A stretch of 64,000 nucleotides of DNA from Torymus aiolomorphi (lineage: Eukaryota; Arthropoda; Insecta; Hymenoptera; Torymidae), in the NCBI GenBank assembly GCA_036365515.1, contig CM070877.1:117153321-117217320 (forward strand). Direction: 5' to 3'. The notes beneath the pieces were generated by a model, which worked only from the letters and a program-made list of their open reading frames with translations, did not search any database and had not been told where the DNA came from. The position numbers and the translations under genes were made by a program. This document shows, one piece after another, positions 20,041-31,668 of the stretch (positions are counted from its first letter, which is position 1; each line of letters opens with the position of its first letter).

Positions 20041-22260
20041 CGGCCTCGAGATCCCCTTAACCCCGCGCTTTTGACCTCTGGGTCGCGTGGCGCCGTCTAC
20101 CTATAGAGCCGCCGATTGTATGCATGCAGGCGTGTGAGCTCGCGCTGCCTCTACACGTGCTCGGGTGTAACATTTGCGCATGCACGATAGCGAGCAGATA
20201 TACAGGAAAGCGGGAGGAGAGGAGCCTATGTGCCTATGTGACTCAGTGTCAGAAAATAGCAGCGTATCCGCGCTATTTCTTCTCTCGACTGTCAGCGCAT
20301 TCATTGCTCGGCCTCGACCGCCGCCGACAACGCCTCTGAAAGTCTAAATTCCAGCCGGCAGTCCGGCTCGTTGTTTCCGCGGCGGAGCTACGTCTTGCGT
20401 GTGACTCACCGCGCGCATTGAGCGCCAGAATCTTGCGAGATAATCGACGTTGCCGCCACGGCTAGCGGCTTCACCGACTACGTCTGAGGGTGCAGCCTGA
20501 CGACTTCATGAACGTTCGCGTGAAAGACTAATTATGTCATGCAGTCTATTGGCAGGTATGATACAAACGGCGGTGACGCCGAACTAAGTCCTTTTTTATA
20601 CAAACTTTTATTGGGGGCGAGAAACAGTGTGCGCGAAGTGTTGCGTGTATCTTGGAAAATCCAAATAATCTGCGTGATAACGAGACATCGGACTGAGAAA
20701 AATACTTTCCACTATGCCTTTATACACTAAACAATTTTAAAAATGACGCATTATTTAAAATTGACTATCATAAATGATATTTACGATGTATTTATGCTAA
20801 ACCACATTTAAAATCGGAGACATACTGAATCTAAATGTCACATGAAATTTCAAATGCTAGTAAGAAGCCATTATGCTTATTAATAATGACTTAAATTTGA
20901 TTATTTAAAACCTAATTTTATTACATAATTGTTTTCTGATATTAAATATTACATAGATTAATAACGTGCATTCGTGAAATAAGTTTAATTACATACTGTT
21001 TAACGAGAGTCGAGTGTTTAGAAAAAGTTGATTAAAAGCGGATAGACACAGTTATTTTCTTCTAATCTTATATTTTTATTCGCTCAGAAATTAAACCAGA
21101 CGGTATGCAGGTAGCAGTTGGCATTCCGTCAATAATTATTCGAGGGTTCAATACTATTGTTAGTATAAACATTTAATTAGATCACTGTTTATAACTTAAG
21201 GCAATGTGATGTGCGTGTTATTTATTTTCATTTAATGATAATGATTAATACCGCTGAATCACGTATAGAAAAGAAAAAAAGAAAAAAAGAAAAAGAATTA
21301 GCACCGATGTAAAAATCGGGTAGGTTTAATTGCTCAGCGTTCGCCAACTGAATAAAAAGTTTGAAAGTCAAAAAAGGAAAGTTTAAATTGGGTCTCCTGT
21401 AAGTTTGAATTTTTTTCGCGACTCTGTGATACAGGAGATATCGGAGCATCGCGTCATCGCATGTGCGTCGCTGCCAAGAACGCTTAATTGCAAATCCCGT
21501 CGCAAGAGAGGACTTTTCGTCTGCGCGCATAAGCAGTCTGTTATACTCTCGCGGCTACTGCTGTTACACATTAGGGCGGCACATGCGTTATATTCACGTG
21601 CGGCGCTTATCGCGAGGGGAGTGAAAAGGCGCAGCGGGGTGACCTCGCGCCGAGCCACGGCGCGTTACAAGATACTTCGCGCTCGCGCTTGAATGTTTGA
21701 TCGAAATTCTCAATATTACTCCAGCCAATGGCGCAGTTCGTCCTAGGGCTGCTTTATTTAGCATGCGCGCGCGCACCACTTATACATGACTATACAACTC
21801 GCGCCCTACACTGTATACGCCCCACAGTTTTTTAATCGCTTCGCTCAGTTATGCGAACTTATACACATGCCGCATTGGTAGGCAAGACTGTGTTGCGGAA
21901 TCCACCTCAGTTGTTCCCCGGCTTTCCGACGCGCAACATAATCGCACTTTTCAGTTTTACGTAAGAAAGACATAGTATACTTATATGAGGATACGTTCGC
22001 TTTCGAGTTTACTCGTCACATGAAACGATCTCGACAACGCCGTTAGTTAATCATTTACTATTTTCACTCGTTTCTCTTTTTAAGGAAAAGTGGTGATACG
22101 CTAAGGAGCGATTTATTGTCGATATCCTATCATTTTTATTTTTCGAATGTGTAAACAAATATTTTATTTCCTGAATAATTCATGAAAATAAAATAAATTT
22201 TCTTTTCACAAACGGCGGCGTCTTGGGCTGAAGTTAACTTGCGGTGGACAGCAGTCGAGA
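20041..22260. other. GC-rich, CpG-rich tract (possible promoter/5' region)
   Basis: Two GC-rich blocks (20040-20560 and 21400-22250) stand out from the AT-rich surroundings. Reading frames on both strands are short and lack family motifs. Donor-like sites occur (for example GGCAG/GTATGA near 20552 and TTTTAC/GTAAGA near 21958). It could be the promoter and leader of a non-coding or distant gene. No product can be named. Confidence 0.35.
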
Positions 22261-24141
22261 CGGGATCGAAAACACGGAAAATAATCATCTAATTAAAGTA
22301 AAAAGTTCGTAGAAGAATGACTGGACATTGATTTTAAACAGCACAAACGATTTCACACTTTTTTTTTACTGTACATTGATAATAATTGTTAAAATCAGTC
22401 TTTTAATTTTTCTTAAATAAGTTAGATATCTCAAAATGTTAATGTGATGTGGATCAATCCTGACTCCGGATGAGCCTTTCGAAAACCATTTTTTTCCTTT
22501 CAAAGCTTTGTTGTATCACGCCCAGAGCACAATGCTCTGCCCTCTATCTTCTTAAACTCTTCGAAAATATCATGTGGATATTTACACACAGCGTAGGTAG
22601 TTCAAAAAGCGTTAAAGAATTGGTTTTCAAATATTACTATATTCATTATTTTTAACCTACCTCCTTGATAAAGGTACATCAGGTTTTCTCTGCAGTGTTT
22701 CACAATTATTTTCAATAAGTTTTATTCAATTTTTATAAATTAAATTTCAACACTTTATAGTAGAGAAAAGTGGAGTAAATCCGCGAGCACTTCTTAAAAA
22801 TGTTCTATAAAAGATAAGTAAACAGAGAAAATAAATAGTTAATATACACTATAAAAAGTTCGAGTTCAAAATTAATAAATTAAAATTAATTTTTAGATGG
22901 TAAAATTACGTTAATGATTTATAGTTTGAGTATATTAATATTACTGGATGAATGGAGCAGTTCTCTAGATAATATTAAATTTAATTTCCATTATAGGTAA
23001 ACGTACATTCCCGCGCCAATTTAGTAGCTAAAAAACAAAATTGTTAGATTGAAAGGGTAATTATCTGACCTATGTTCAGCATAGTTAATATCCGTTATTA
23101 GATTAGCAAAAAATAATATAATTACTATCGAGTTAGTGATTTTAAAAAGAAATATTATACCAAAGTAAGGTAAATGTACCAATCATTGGCCATCTTAAGA
23201 GCCTAAAGTTAGATAGTATAAGAATTAGACGTATAGAAACACTACCAAATCTGAAATAAGTGGTACATCGTTTTTCAAATCATCAAAAAAACATTTAAAA
23301 AGCATATTTAATAATTGTATCATAATTAATTAATCAAATAACGACGAGTATCAATGCACCAGTCGTTGGCCACTATAGGAAAAAATTGATCCTAATGTCC
23401 AAAAACTTCGCGCCAATACTTGGCCCCCTTGCTTACAATACAATACATAATCTTTCTTAATCTAAAATATGTAATAAATTTTTAATTGTCAACTTACATA
23501 AACTATTTAGATTAGATTTGAACAAAAAAATAATGTATTTGTATTAATGTAACTTGAAAAACATACTATTAAGTGCATGCATCCATTTTTTCATACACAA
23601 TTTTTATGGCCAAGTATTGGTACTTTTACCATAGTAATTTTAATATTTACTGTGAATTTACAAACGCCCTTTAATTTTAATGGAAAAATATAGTTACAGT
23701 CCTCTCCTCCCGTTCTCACGAAAGGCGCTTAGCAGTTATTCCACGGGAAAGTAACAATTCGTGCAGCTCATCGCATAAAATGACTCCAATTTTAATAATT
23801 TGCGACCAAATTATATTTAAATTTGTAACTTTTTTTATCTTTCATATAAATATTAGTCAATTGTAAATTTGCAACGAAAATAGCAAATTAACTAGTTTCA
23901 GCGTAGGTCGGACTATTACCTAGTTTGGAACTAGTACTTTTTACAGCGTAGAAATCCAAAATTCATTAGTGAAAATCATATTAATAGAATATTTTATTTA
24001 AAAATAAAGAAAATACCAGATTTTCCGAAAGAAATTGACATTATATTCTTACTAAAATGAATGTAAAACATTGTTGCATTTTTGTTATATATTAACATTG
24101 CAGAGCAAAGAAATCTATTTTAATTTATTTTTTTTAATAAC
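22261..24141. other. AT-rich DNA without a gene
   Basis: No gene or clear element is seen. Three diverged words of the type ATTGGCCA/TTGGCCACT occur at about 23185, 23360 and 23610 and suggest an old repeat. Confidence 0.5.
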
Positions 24142-25469
24142 ATATATATGGGTCGTTCTTGTACTTTTCGGTCATAACCGGTCGCAGAGGGTCAACCGAT
24201 TTCCTTGCTAATTTTTCCTGTAAAATACACATAAAAAAAGTGAGAAAGCCGCAGTATTAGCCCCCGATATTCAAAATTGAGACAGCTACACTCTGCTGAA
24301 TTTCGAAAAATCGTCAAAATATGGGTATTTTCGAAAAATTCTGTAAGGCTCATTTTTTGATCGATTTGAATAATTCAAACAAAAAACTGATGATTTGTGT
24401 TTTACATATTAAAGGGGGACTTAAACATAATGGCTTCTGAAGCCTTTAAAAAAAAGAGTATTCCATGAATATTCATGGGACAAGTCTTAGAGTTCCTTAA
24501 AATTCATGCTGTAATGGCCCGAAGAGTTGGAAATATTAAAATTATTTGATTAAGTATTTGTAAAAATTGAAAAACCACTTTTCATTGCTTAATTTTAAGA
24601 GTTTTTGATATTTTTTTTGTCGTTTGTAGCATTTTAAAATTATTTAATAAAATATTTTTAATATTTTCAACTCTTCGGGCAATAAATACATGAATTTTAA
24701 GTAATTTTGACCCATGGGAATCCATCGATTTAGCTGATTTTGGCCTCAGGAGCCACTAGGTGTACACGCCCTTAATGGATACGTATACGAAAAACGCCCA
24801 TTTAAAAAAATTCGTAACTTTTGCAAAAGTCCAAAAAAACCTAACGAAACCAATTGGGTCGTTTTCTAGAAGGTTGATACTTTTTTTTCCGCTAAATCCG
24901 AGTCCAATTGATTTTCATAGAAAAAAGTTACAGGGGTGCCAACATTGCGATTTTTGAAAATCGACCATTTTCAAAGAGCTGTATGTTTGCTTGTAGTTAA
25001 TCAAATCAATCGATCGCCGGGTTAAAATGAAACGCCTTTTTAAGACGAAGAAAATAGGCACCACCCGATCACAATATCTATAAAACTCGAAGAACTACAG
25101 AGGTTGAAAGATGACCCAAAAAACGAAAATATTTAGATTCACGTTTTCCTCTGTGTAAAAATTTCGTTGCGTTATTTTTAATCCACAAATTTTTTTTCTA
25201 AAACTAGACAATATAACTAAAAAATTCTTTTATGAATTATTCAAATCGATCAAAAAATGAGCCTTACAGAATTTTTCGAAAATACCCATATTTTGACGAT
25301 TTTTCGAAATTCAGCAGAGTGTAGCTGTCTCAATCTTGAATATCGGGGGCTAATACTGCGGCTTTCTCACTTTCTTTATGTGTACTTTTACAGGAAAAAT
25401 TAGCAAGGAAATCGGTTGACCCTCTGCGACCGGTTATGACCGAAAAGTACAAGAACGACCCATATATAT
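24142..25469. mobile_element. 1.33-kb element with ~245-bp inverted repeats
   Basis: The ends are inverted copies starting ATATATATGGGTCGTTCTTG (24142-24387 and 25225-25469). The interior has no coding sequence beyond chance frames. It looks like a non-autonomous DNA transposon of unassigned superfamily. Confidence 0.85.
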
Positions 25470-26109
25470 TTACTAAAACTAAAAAACGCTAAAAAAATTT
25501 TAAAGAGAGACATAAAGACAATTTTAGCGCGAAATCTGAGTTTCAAATAGCAATAAAAGTTCAACATAGTAAACTATACTTTATCACATACTGTGATACT
25601 TTTAGATGCTGTTTAAAAATAGTACTTTTCGACACTAGTGCGATAAAAATGATTCTCGCCCGAGGGTGACAATCACACTCGTGTCAGAATTATTTTTATC
25701 GCATGTATCGAATATTATTTTTGACACTCCGTACATAAAGTGCTGTTTATGCGCATGATTCTAAACGTAAGTGTGCACTTTTAAGTGGCACTTTACGCAA
25801 GGAGTGTTAAAAAAAGACAAACATAAAATTTTATAGATTTTATTTTTACTGATGCAAAAATTAAATAAAAAATTGTGATTAAAACAAATATAATTCTTTT
25901 TACCGATTCCTATACGATTTTTTACATCTAAAGGTCACAGGGTTAAAGGTAAAGAAACCATTATTTAGTGTGGTTGATATATAGACATATAACTTCAAAA
26001 AACTCGGTATTTAAATTTTTGGAATTTAGTTTAGGATGAAAATGACTAAAAATTATTTCCCAAAAAAGGCCACTAAAAACACTACAGTGTAGTACCACTA
26101 TGAATTTTG
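25470..26109. other. AT-rich DNA with a hairpin module
   Basis: A partly palindromic module at about 25615-25810 (TTCGACACTAGTGCGATAAAAAT and inverted partners, GTGCACTT/AAGTGGCAC) resembles one at 45.36-45.53 kb. There is no gene. Confidence 0.5.
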
Positions 26110-26889
26110 ACGGCTAGAGTATATATACCTACATCACCGATCATTTTGTATTTGGAGTATGGTATTCTTCTCTTAAAATGATTTGACATCACGATGTCGC
26201 TTCCAAATAATAAGGCGTTTTACTCAGAATCCGGTTGAAAAACGTGTTTATATATTGAATATCATTGACTACCAAGTAAGGCATGACATTTTTTTCTTAT
26301 TTATTTATTTTTTTCTCTCCAAATACAATTTTACAAAACTCAAAATATAGTGTTAGGTAGGTATTTACGCCCTCTATCCCCGCAAAACAAAAATTATAAA
26401 AAATGGGGTTTTCGAAAAAAATGCATTTTCTAAAAAGTGTATTTTCAGTAGAAACTGTATATCTCATGCATTTTTTTAATTTTTTTGACAATTTCTTTCA
26501 GAGCTGAAAGAGGGTTTAAAAATGAGTAAAATAATGTATTGTTTATTCAAAAGCTTCAAAAACTCATGGAACAGCATCACTTTAAAAATAACGTTGCAAA
26601 AACTAATTTCAAAGTCAGAATTTTCTCAGGATTTTTGGACATTGCATTTTTGAACGGATGTAATTTTGGTGCAATAAAAAATAAAAAAGTACTTGTCAAA
26701 TCACTTTAAGAGACGAATAACACACTCCAATTCCAAAATGATCGGTGATGTAGGCACCCGTCCATTTCTGAACGGCTGTAATTTAGGTGCAATAAAAAAA
26801 TAAAAAGATACTTGTCACATCATTTTAAGAGAAGAATAACACACTCCAATTCTAAAATGGTCGGCGATGTTGGTATACTCTGGCCGTTA
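26110..26889. mobile_element. 780-bp element with ~80-bp inverted repeats
   Basis: The ends read ACGGCTAGAGTATATATACC and its near complement. They are followed by CATCACCGATCATTTTG and TTCTCTTAAAATGAT on both sides. A ~130-bp segment near the right end is duplicated in tandem (about 26640-26755 and 26760-26880). Confidence 0.75.
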
Positions 26890-27936
26890 GATTTGAGATG
26901 GATTCAGTCCTATGCCAGTGAATAAATTTCTGGACAAAAGTCTAGAGACACAACACATGACGAAGCATAGTCGAAACACTCTTTTTACATTTTGGTTTCG
27001 TGTCAAGTCAATATTAGGTATAGAGCGTCTTGAATTTGTTATTTTCGTAGAAGATGTAAATACTAAATTTTGATTTCTAACAGCTTTTTCTAAACGTTCT
27101 TGCAAAAACATGCTCAAAATTTTCCGCTTATGGTGGCCGAATCCAGTAGCTCTTATTTGCGGTATTCTTATAGAAAAGGAATAAATAGAAAACATTTCAA
27201 TGATAAAAATATTGTGGACTAATTTAGTAATGTGATAAATGTTATCACCTTCGTTAACATTTACTTGCCCTACACCCCATAGTGATTTCAATTGCGCTAT
27301 TAATGACTAATGATATTGGATAACTATAACTTTTATCAAGTATTTAGTCGCTCTAAAATGTTCTGCAAGGTAATGAGAACTTTATATCAAGCTCAAAATT
27401 GTAAAGCAATTCACTTTATGTCACACCATTTACATCTATATTCTATTTTCTATCAATATTCGTATACTGCATTATAAATTATTAAACGAAACCATTGCAC
27501 ATTAATTGTTTTGTTAAAACCTTTTTAACTCTATATTGTTATTATAATATTGTAATTTAAAGGGTTTAACCCGTTTATAAGAAATAAATAAATAAATAAA
27601 AAAATAGCTGAAATATTTAATTAAATTCAACTGAAATCATTAGAATCTTGCAAAACGGACAATAATTAGTATTAAAGCAAAAAAGTGAATGTTAAGATTG
27701 CGGATGTTTTATATTTTTAAATATATACATTCAATGTCAACAATGATAAAAAACAATTTTTATCTTAATACTTTTATATAGTCATTGGCATTTCACGTTT
27801 TCTTGCACTGATACAGACTATAAATAATCTCACTATCATTTACGTGAAGCGTTTGTGAGCATACTCATTAATTTACTTAATATTTTGCATATAACAATTA
27901 AGACAAATTTTAAAAACTATTAAAATGATAATATTA
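26890..27936. other. AT-rich DNA, probably old retroelement 3' end
   Basis: A 134-codon minus-strand frame (27291-26887) has no motif I recognise. AATAAATAAATAAAT near 27580 looks like a non-LTR retrotransposon tail. No confident gene is seen. Confidence 0.4.
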
Positions 27937-28655
27937 CACGGAGAGAAATTTTAGAGTAAAAATTACCAAGGTGCCTTGGTAGTGCATGGATAGACTGTCA
28001 AAAGCCGTGATATTCCCAGGTTTCTAATACAATTTATAAGTTTCCCAGGAAAAACTACCATAACCACTTAAAAAAAATACCAAATTATCGGAATAAAAAT
28101 TACCAGACACACTGGTAAAAATTGAGATCTAGTCATTTTTACAAGGTAACCTAAGAATTTTTACTAAGAAAACTGATAAATTTTACCAAATAACCTGGTA
28201 TTTGTGTATTCGCGCATGCGCACTGCGCATTATTGTGTTTCAGAAGATTGATACTAGAGGCGTGCGCGACGTTAAAATGAAAACAATACACATATTTTCA
28301 GTAAGTAATAACGGCTATTCAAATGACTGTTGGTAACAGCTTCCGTGGCGCAGTCGGTAGAACGTCGGACTCTCAACCCAAAGATCGTCGGATCGAATCC
28401 CGCTTCCGTAAAAATTTTTTTCAGTTTAATGTTTTTTCATCCTTGTTTCTGTTTCTATTTCTATATTAAAATACTATATATCCATCAATATGGATAAAAA
28501 AAGTTCATTTTTTTAATTTAAATTAACTAAAAAAAAATTTTACCAAGGCACTTTGGTAAAAAGTTTGAAATTGTCAGTCTGTCCGTCCATTACCATAGAA
28601 ACTGGTAATTTAGTCTCGAATATTTGTAATTTTCACTACAAAATTTCTCTCCGTG
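27937..28655 (+). mobile_element. 719-bp inverted-repeat element carrying a tRNA-like module (copy 2)
   Basis: CACGGAGAGAAATTTT at the left and its complement at the right are flanked by an exact 5-bp duplication, TATTA (27932-27936 and 28656-28660). The whole is a close reverse-complement match to 17741-18459. The tRNA-like module is at 28339-28409. Confidence 0.9.
28339..28409 (+). other. tRNA-like Pol III promoter module
   Basis: A box TGGCGCAGTCGG and B box GGATCGAATCC are both present and conserved between the two element copies. GCTTCCG occurs at both ends as a direct, not inverted, repeat, so no acceptor stem forms. Confidence 0.75.
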
Positions 28656-28734
28656 TATTAACTTAGTTTTTATTATAACTTTACCTTTTGACAACTGCAA
28701 ATTTGTTTAAGCACTATGTACCTATACGTATTGC

Positions 28735-29075
28735 TTAAACATACATATCGACGGCTGAGAGGAAGAAGAACGTATCTCGGCGCGCGGATGAAGAACGACG
28801 TATCTTGGCGCGAGGATGAAAAACGACGTATCTCGGCGCTCGGTTGAAGAACGACGTATTTCGCCGCTATACTGGCCGTGCATTGGCCGTAAGAGATCAT
28901 CCGCGTGCCGAGATACGTCGTTCTTCAACCGAGCGCCGAGATACGTCGTTCTTCATTTTCGCGGCGAGATATGTCGTTCTTCACCCGAGCGCCGAGATAC
29001 GTCGTTCTTCATCCGCGCATCGAGATACGTTCTTCTTCCTCTCAGCCGTCGATATATTGTTGTGTTTAAATATAC
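28735..29075. repeat. Foldback built of ~30-bp iterons
   Basis: Units of the form GATACGTCGTTCTTC plus a GCGCCGA segment repeat about five times on one strand (28750-28890) and then about five times inverted (28895-29045). The outer ends CATATCGACGGCTGAGAGG and its complement close the structure. The spacing of units is regular. Confidence 0.85.
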
Positions 29076-29235
29076 ATATATATTGACGTATATGGATTAT
29101 TTCACGTCAAGTGAGCAGGTAAAATTTATATATTATATTTATATTCTATTCTATATATAAATTTATAAATTATATTCTATTCAGATCGATAACTTATATT
29201 TCCTTATCGGCCACGTTAATATTTATTTTAAAACT

Positions 29236-29548
29236 TTATAGCACTGCGTGGCATAAATCCGCATTTATGTCACGCCTATCCGTGACATAAGTAGTCCATT
29301 ATTACACCGTGCTTATCACTCTCGCTATCGCTCCGGCGATACTGCACGGTGCAAACATGGACTGCTAATGGCACGAATAGGCGTGACATGGCGGATTTAT
29401 GCAGACAGTGCTATAAAATAATGTACGATACACGTGTCATAAGTCGTTCTTTATGGCACGGCGTTAAGCGCACTCGCTATACGCTCGGGCGCTTATACAC
29501 GCCGTGCCGTAAAGTGCAACTTATGGCACTAGTATCGTAATGTACTAT
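29236..29548. repeat. Two adjacent hairpin modules
   Basis: The first (about 29240-29415) folds through GCATAAATCCGC and GCGGATTTATGC. The second (about 29424-29548) folds through TGTACGATAC and GTATCGTAATGTAC, with GGCACGGCGT/ACGCCGTGCC inside. Both carry small CTCGCTATCGCTC-type palindromic tips. Confidence 0.75.
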
Positions 29549-29978
29549 TAATTATATTAAACGACATCCCGATAGCATCAACATTTTTTTAAGTAAAAAC
29601 GGTATAATTGTCTATAGGAGAAGATGATTTCTATACCTTATTTTTGAGGGTTTAAAAGCAACATTTATATGCATTTGAAATTTAAAAATTAAAACGTCCT
29701 GAAGAAAACTTTTAGTTTTCAGTTAAAAATTTAAGACAAGTTTAAGAAAAATAAAAAAATAAAAAAATAAAACTCGTTACTTACTAGACACATCTTGCTG
29801 GCTTTATAATTAAAGACTACGTTTTTGATAAAAATTTAAGGTGATCCGAATACATTTTGCTTCCTCCTAGAAGAAGCTTTGTGATAGTAATTTTTTGAGT
29901 TGTTGTAAAAACATGTTATAATTGATATTCGAGGTGTTAGGAACCAAAATACATGATTTTTGAAAAATGTCTGTATGG

Positions 29979-29979
<1 letters not shown>

Positions 29980-30018
<39 letters not shown>
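29980..30018. repeat. (GT)n microsatellite
   Basis: This GT run inside the GGAAGC-ended repeat is the counterpart of the CA run at 19140-19210. Confidence 0.9.
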
Positions 30019-30021
<3 letters not shown>

Positions 30022-30122
30022 CCTGGATCTCAGCTTCTACTCGATCGATTTTAACCGGACAGGTCCTCATTCTTTTTGTTTTTTTTGTGTGATAGCAGGT
30101 CAAAAATCCGTTTTTTGATTGC

Positions 30123-31668
30123 GCCCCGAATGGAAATAAAAATTGTACGATCCTGTTACATTTACGTAGGTATGCATACTTTCGAGTACGTTCGCGTACG
30201 TTTCCGTACGTTTGCGTACGTTTCGGTTACGATTCGGACATTTTGTACGCAATCGTACGTGAATGTACGCGAACGTACGCGAACATACGAAAATCTGCAG
30301 TAACGTGTAAAAAACTACAAAACGTACATTTACTAAAAAAAATTATTTTTATTATGAAAAAATTTCATACTTAACGTACGGAAACGTACGCCATCGTACG
30401 GATACGTACGGAAACGTACACGAACGTACGCGAACATACGTAAATCTACAGTATCAAGTACAAAATTACAAAAACGTACATTAGCTAAAAAAAATTTTGT
30501 ATTATTAAACAAGGTACGGAAAACGTACGCGAACGTACAGAAATCTACAGTATCGAGTAAAAAACTACAAAAACGTACTTTAGACGCAAAATAGTACATT
30601 GTGTAACAGGGGGCGAAAGTAGCAGATTTTTCCTGCAGGTGAGTTTACTGCTCGAGCGACAAGATAGTTCACAAGCGTGCGTTTACTGCCCGAGCGAAGC
30701 GAGTAACCACCAAAGAGAAAAATCTACTTTCGTCTCGTGTTACATATAGTATTTTTCATCATTTATGGTATGGTATGGTAAAAAATCGTATACGGAACAC
30801 GGGGATAAAGAGGGCCAGCCCAGAGGACATGTTTCCACGTGCTCTGGACTGGCCAACTCTTTACCTCCCTAGTTGCGTAATATACTATTATTCCACACTC
30901 GACCGTGGCCACCGTTTGACTCTGAAAAGCGGGGCTGACACGTTTTTTTTTTTGTTTTACACTAGATTTTCATGGATTTATTACAAAATAAATATTATTA
31001 TTGTAAAAATTGTAAAAAAAATATCTATTTTTACTTTCGCCCCGCAAATGAGATTTGCGGGAAATATATGCGACTTTTGCCCCGATTTTCGGAGGTGAAA
31101 GGTGGCCATTTTGGTCGAGTGTCGAATAAAATTATTTTTATAGCTGCAAAATTTTATACTTCAACGTACAGCAAAGTACATTCGCGTACGTTGGCGTACA
31201 GAACTATTTTTTATCAACATTTATTTCATGTTTAAAATATATAAAGCTGTACATATGCGCATATTTAAGTATATTTCCGTTCGTTCGCGTACGTTCGCGT
31301 ACGTTCGCGTACGCTGGCATACATTCGCGTACGTTGGCGTACGTTGGCGTACGTTGATGTACGTTGGCGTACGTTGGCGTACGTTGGTGTACGTTGGCGT
31401 ACAGAACTATTTACTTATCAACCTTTATTTCATGTTTAAAATGTATAAAGCCGTACATATCAGTATATATAGGTATGTTTCCGTACGTTTGAGTACGTTC
31501 GCGTACGTTTCCGTATAATACTGTACAAAATGTCCAAATCGTAACCCAAACGTACGCGAACGTACGCGTACGTACGCAAACATACGCGAACATATGCGAA
31601 TGTACGCAAGCCTGCTGGAACGTACGATAATTTACGTTACAGTACTGTAAATTTTTTCCATTCGGGGC
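30123..31668. mobile_element. CGTACG-iterated element with GCCCCGAATGGAAA ends
   Basis: The ends are inverted (GCCCCGAATGGAAA and TTTCCATTCGGGGC). The site is inside the GGAAGC repeat, and copy 1 of that repeat supplies the empty site, with a possible GATT duplication. Between the ends are dozens of CGTACG or GTACG words spaced mostly 10-12 bp apart, a foldable GGCCAGCCCAGAG segment near 30815 and AAACTACAAAACGTACATT-type repeats. A shorter relative is at 53810-54342. Confidence 0.7.

Noticed and set aside
26887..27291. 134-codon minus-strand ORF as a host gene
   Set aside because: No motif recognised, no splice context, and it lies between a transposon and a retroelement-like tail.
28339..28409. 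Functional tRNA-Glu (CTC) gene
   Set aside because: Acceptor and anticodon stems do not pair, and it lies inside a repeated element. Only the internal promoter boxes are kept.
28735..29075. CRISPR-like array
   Set aside because: The ~30-bp units switch orientation at the centre and have no unique spacers, and the context is eukaryotic. It is a foldback of iterons.
30333..31593. Proteins with TFAYVRVR-type repeats
   Set aside because: They are translations of CGTACG iterations in both directions and have no independent support.
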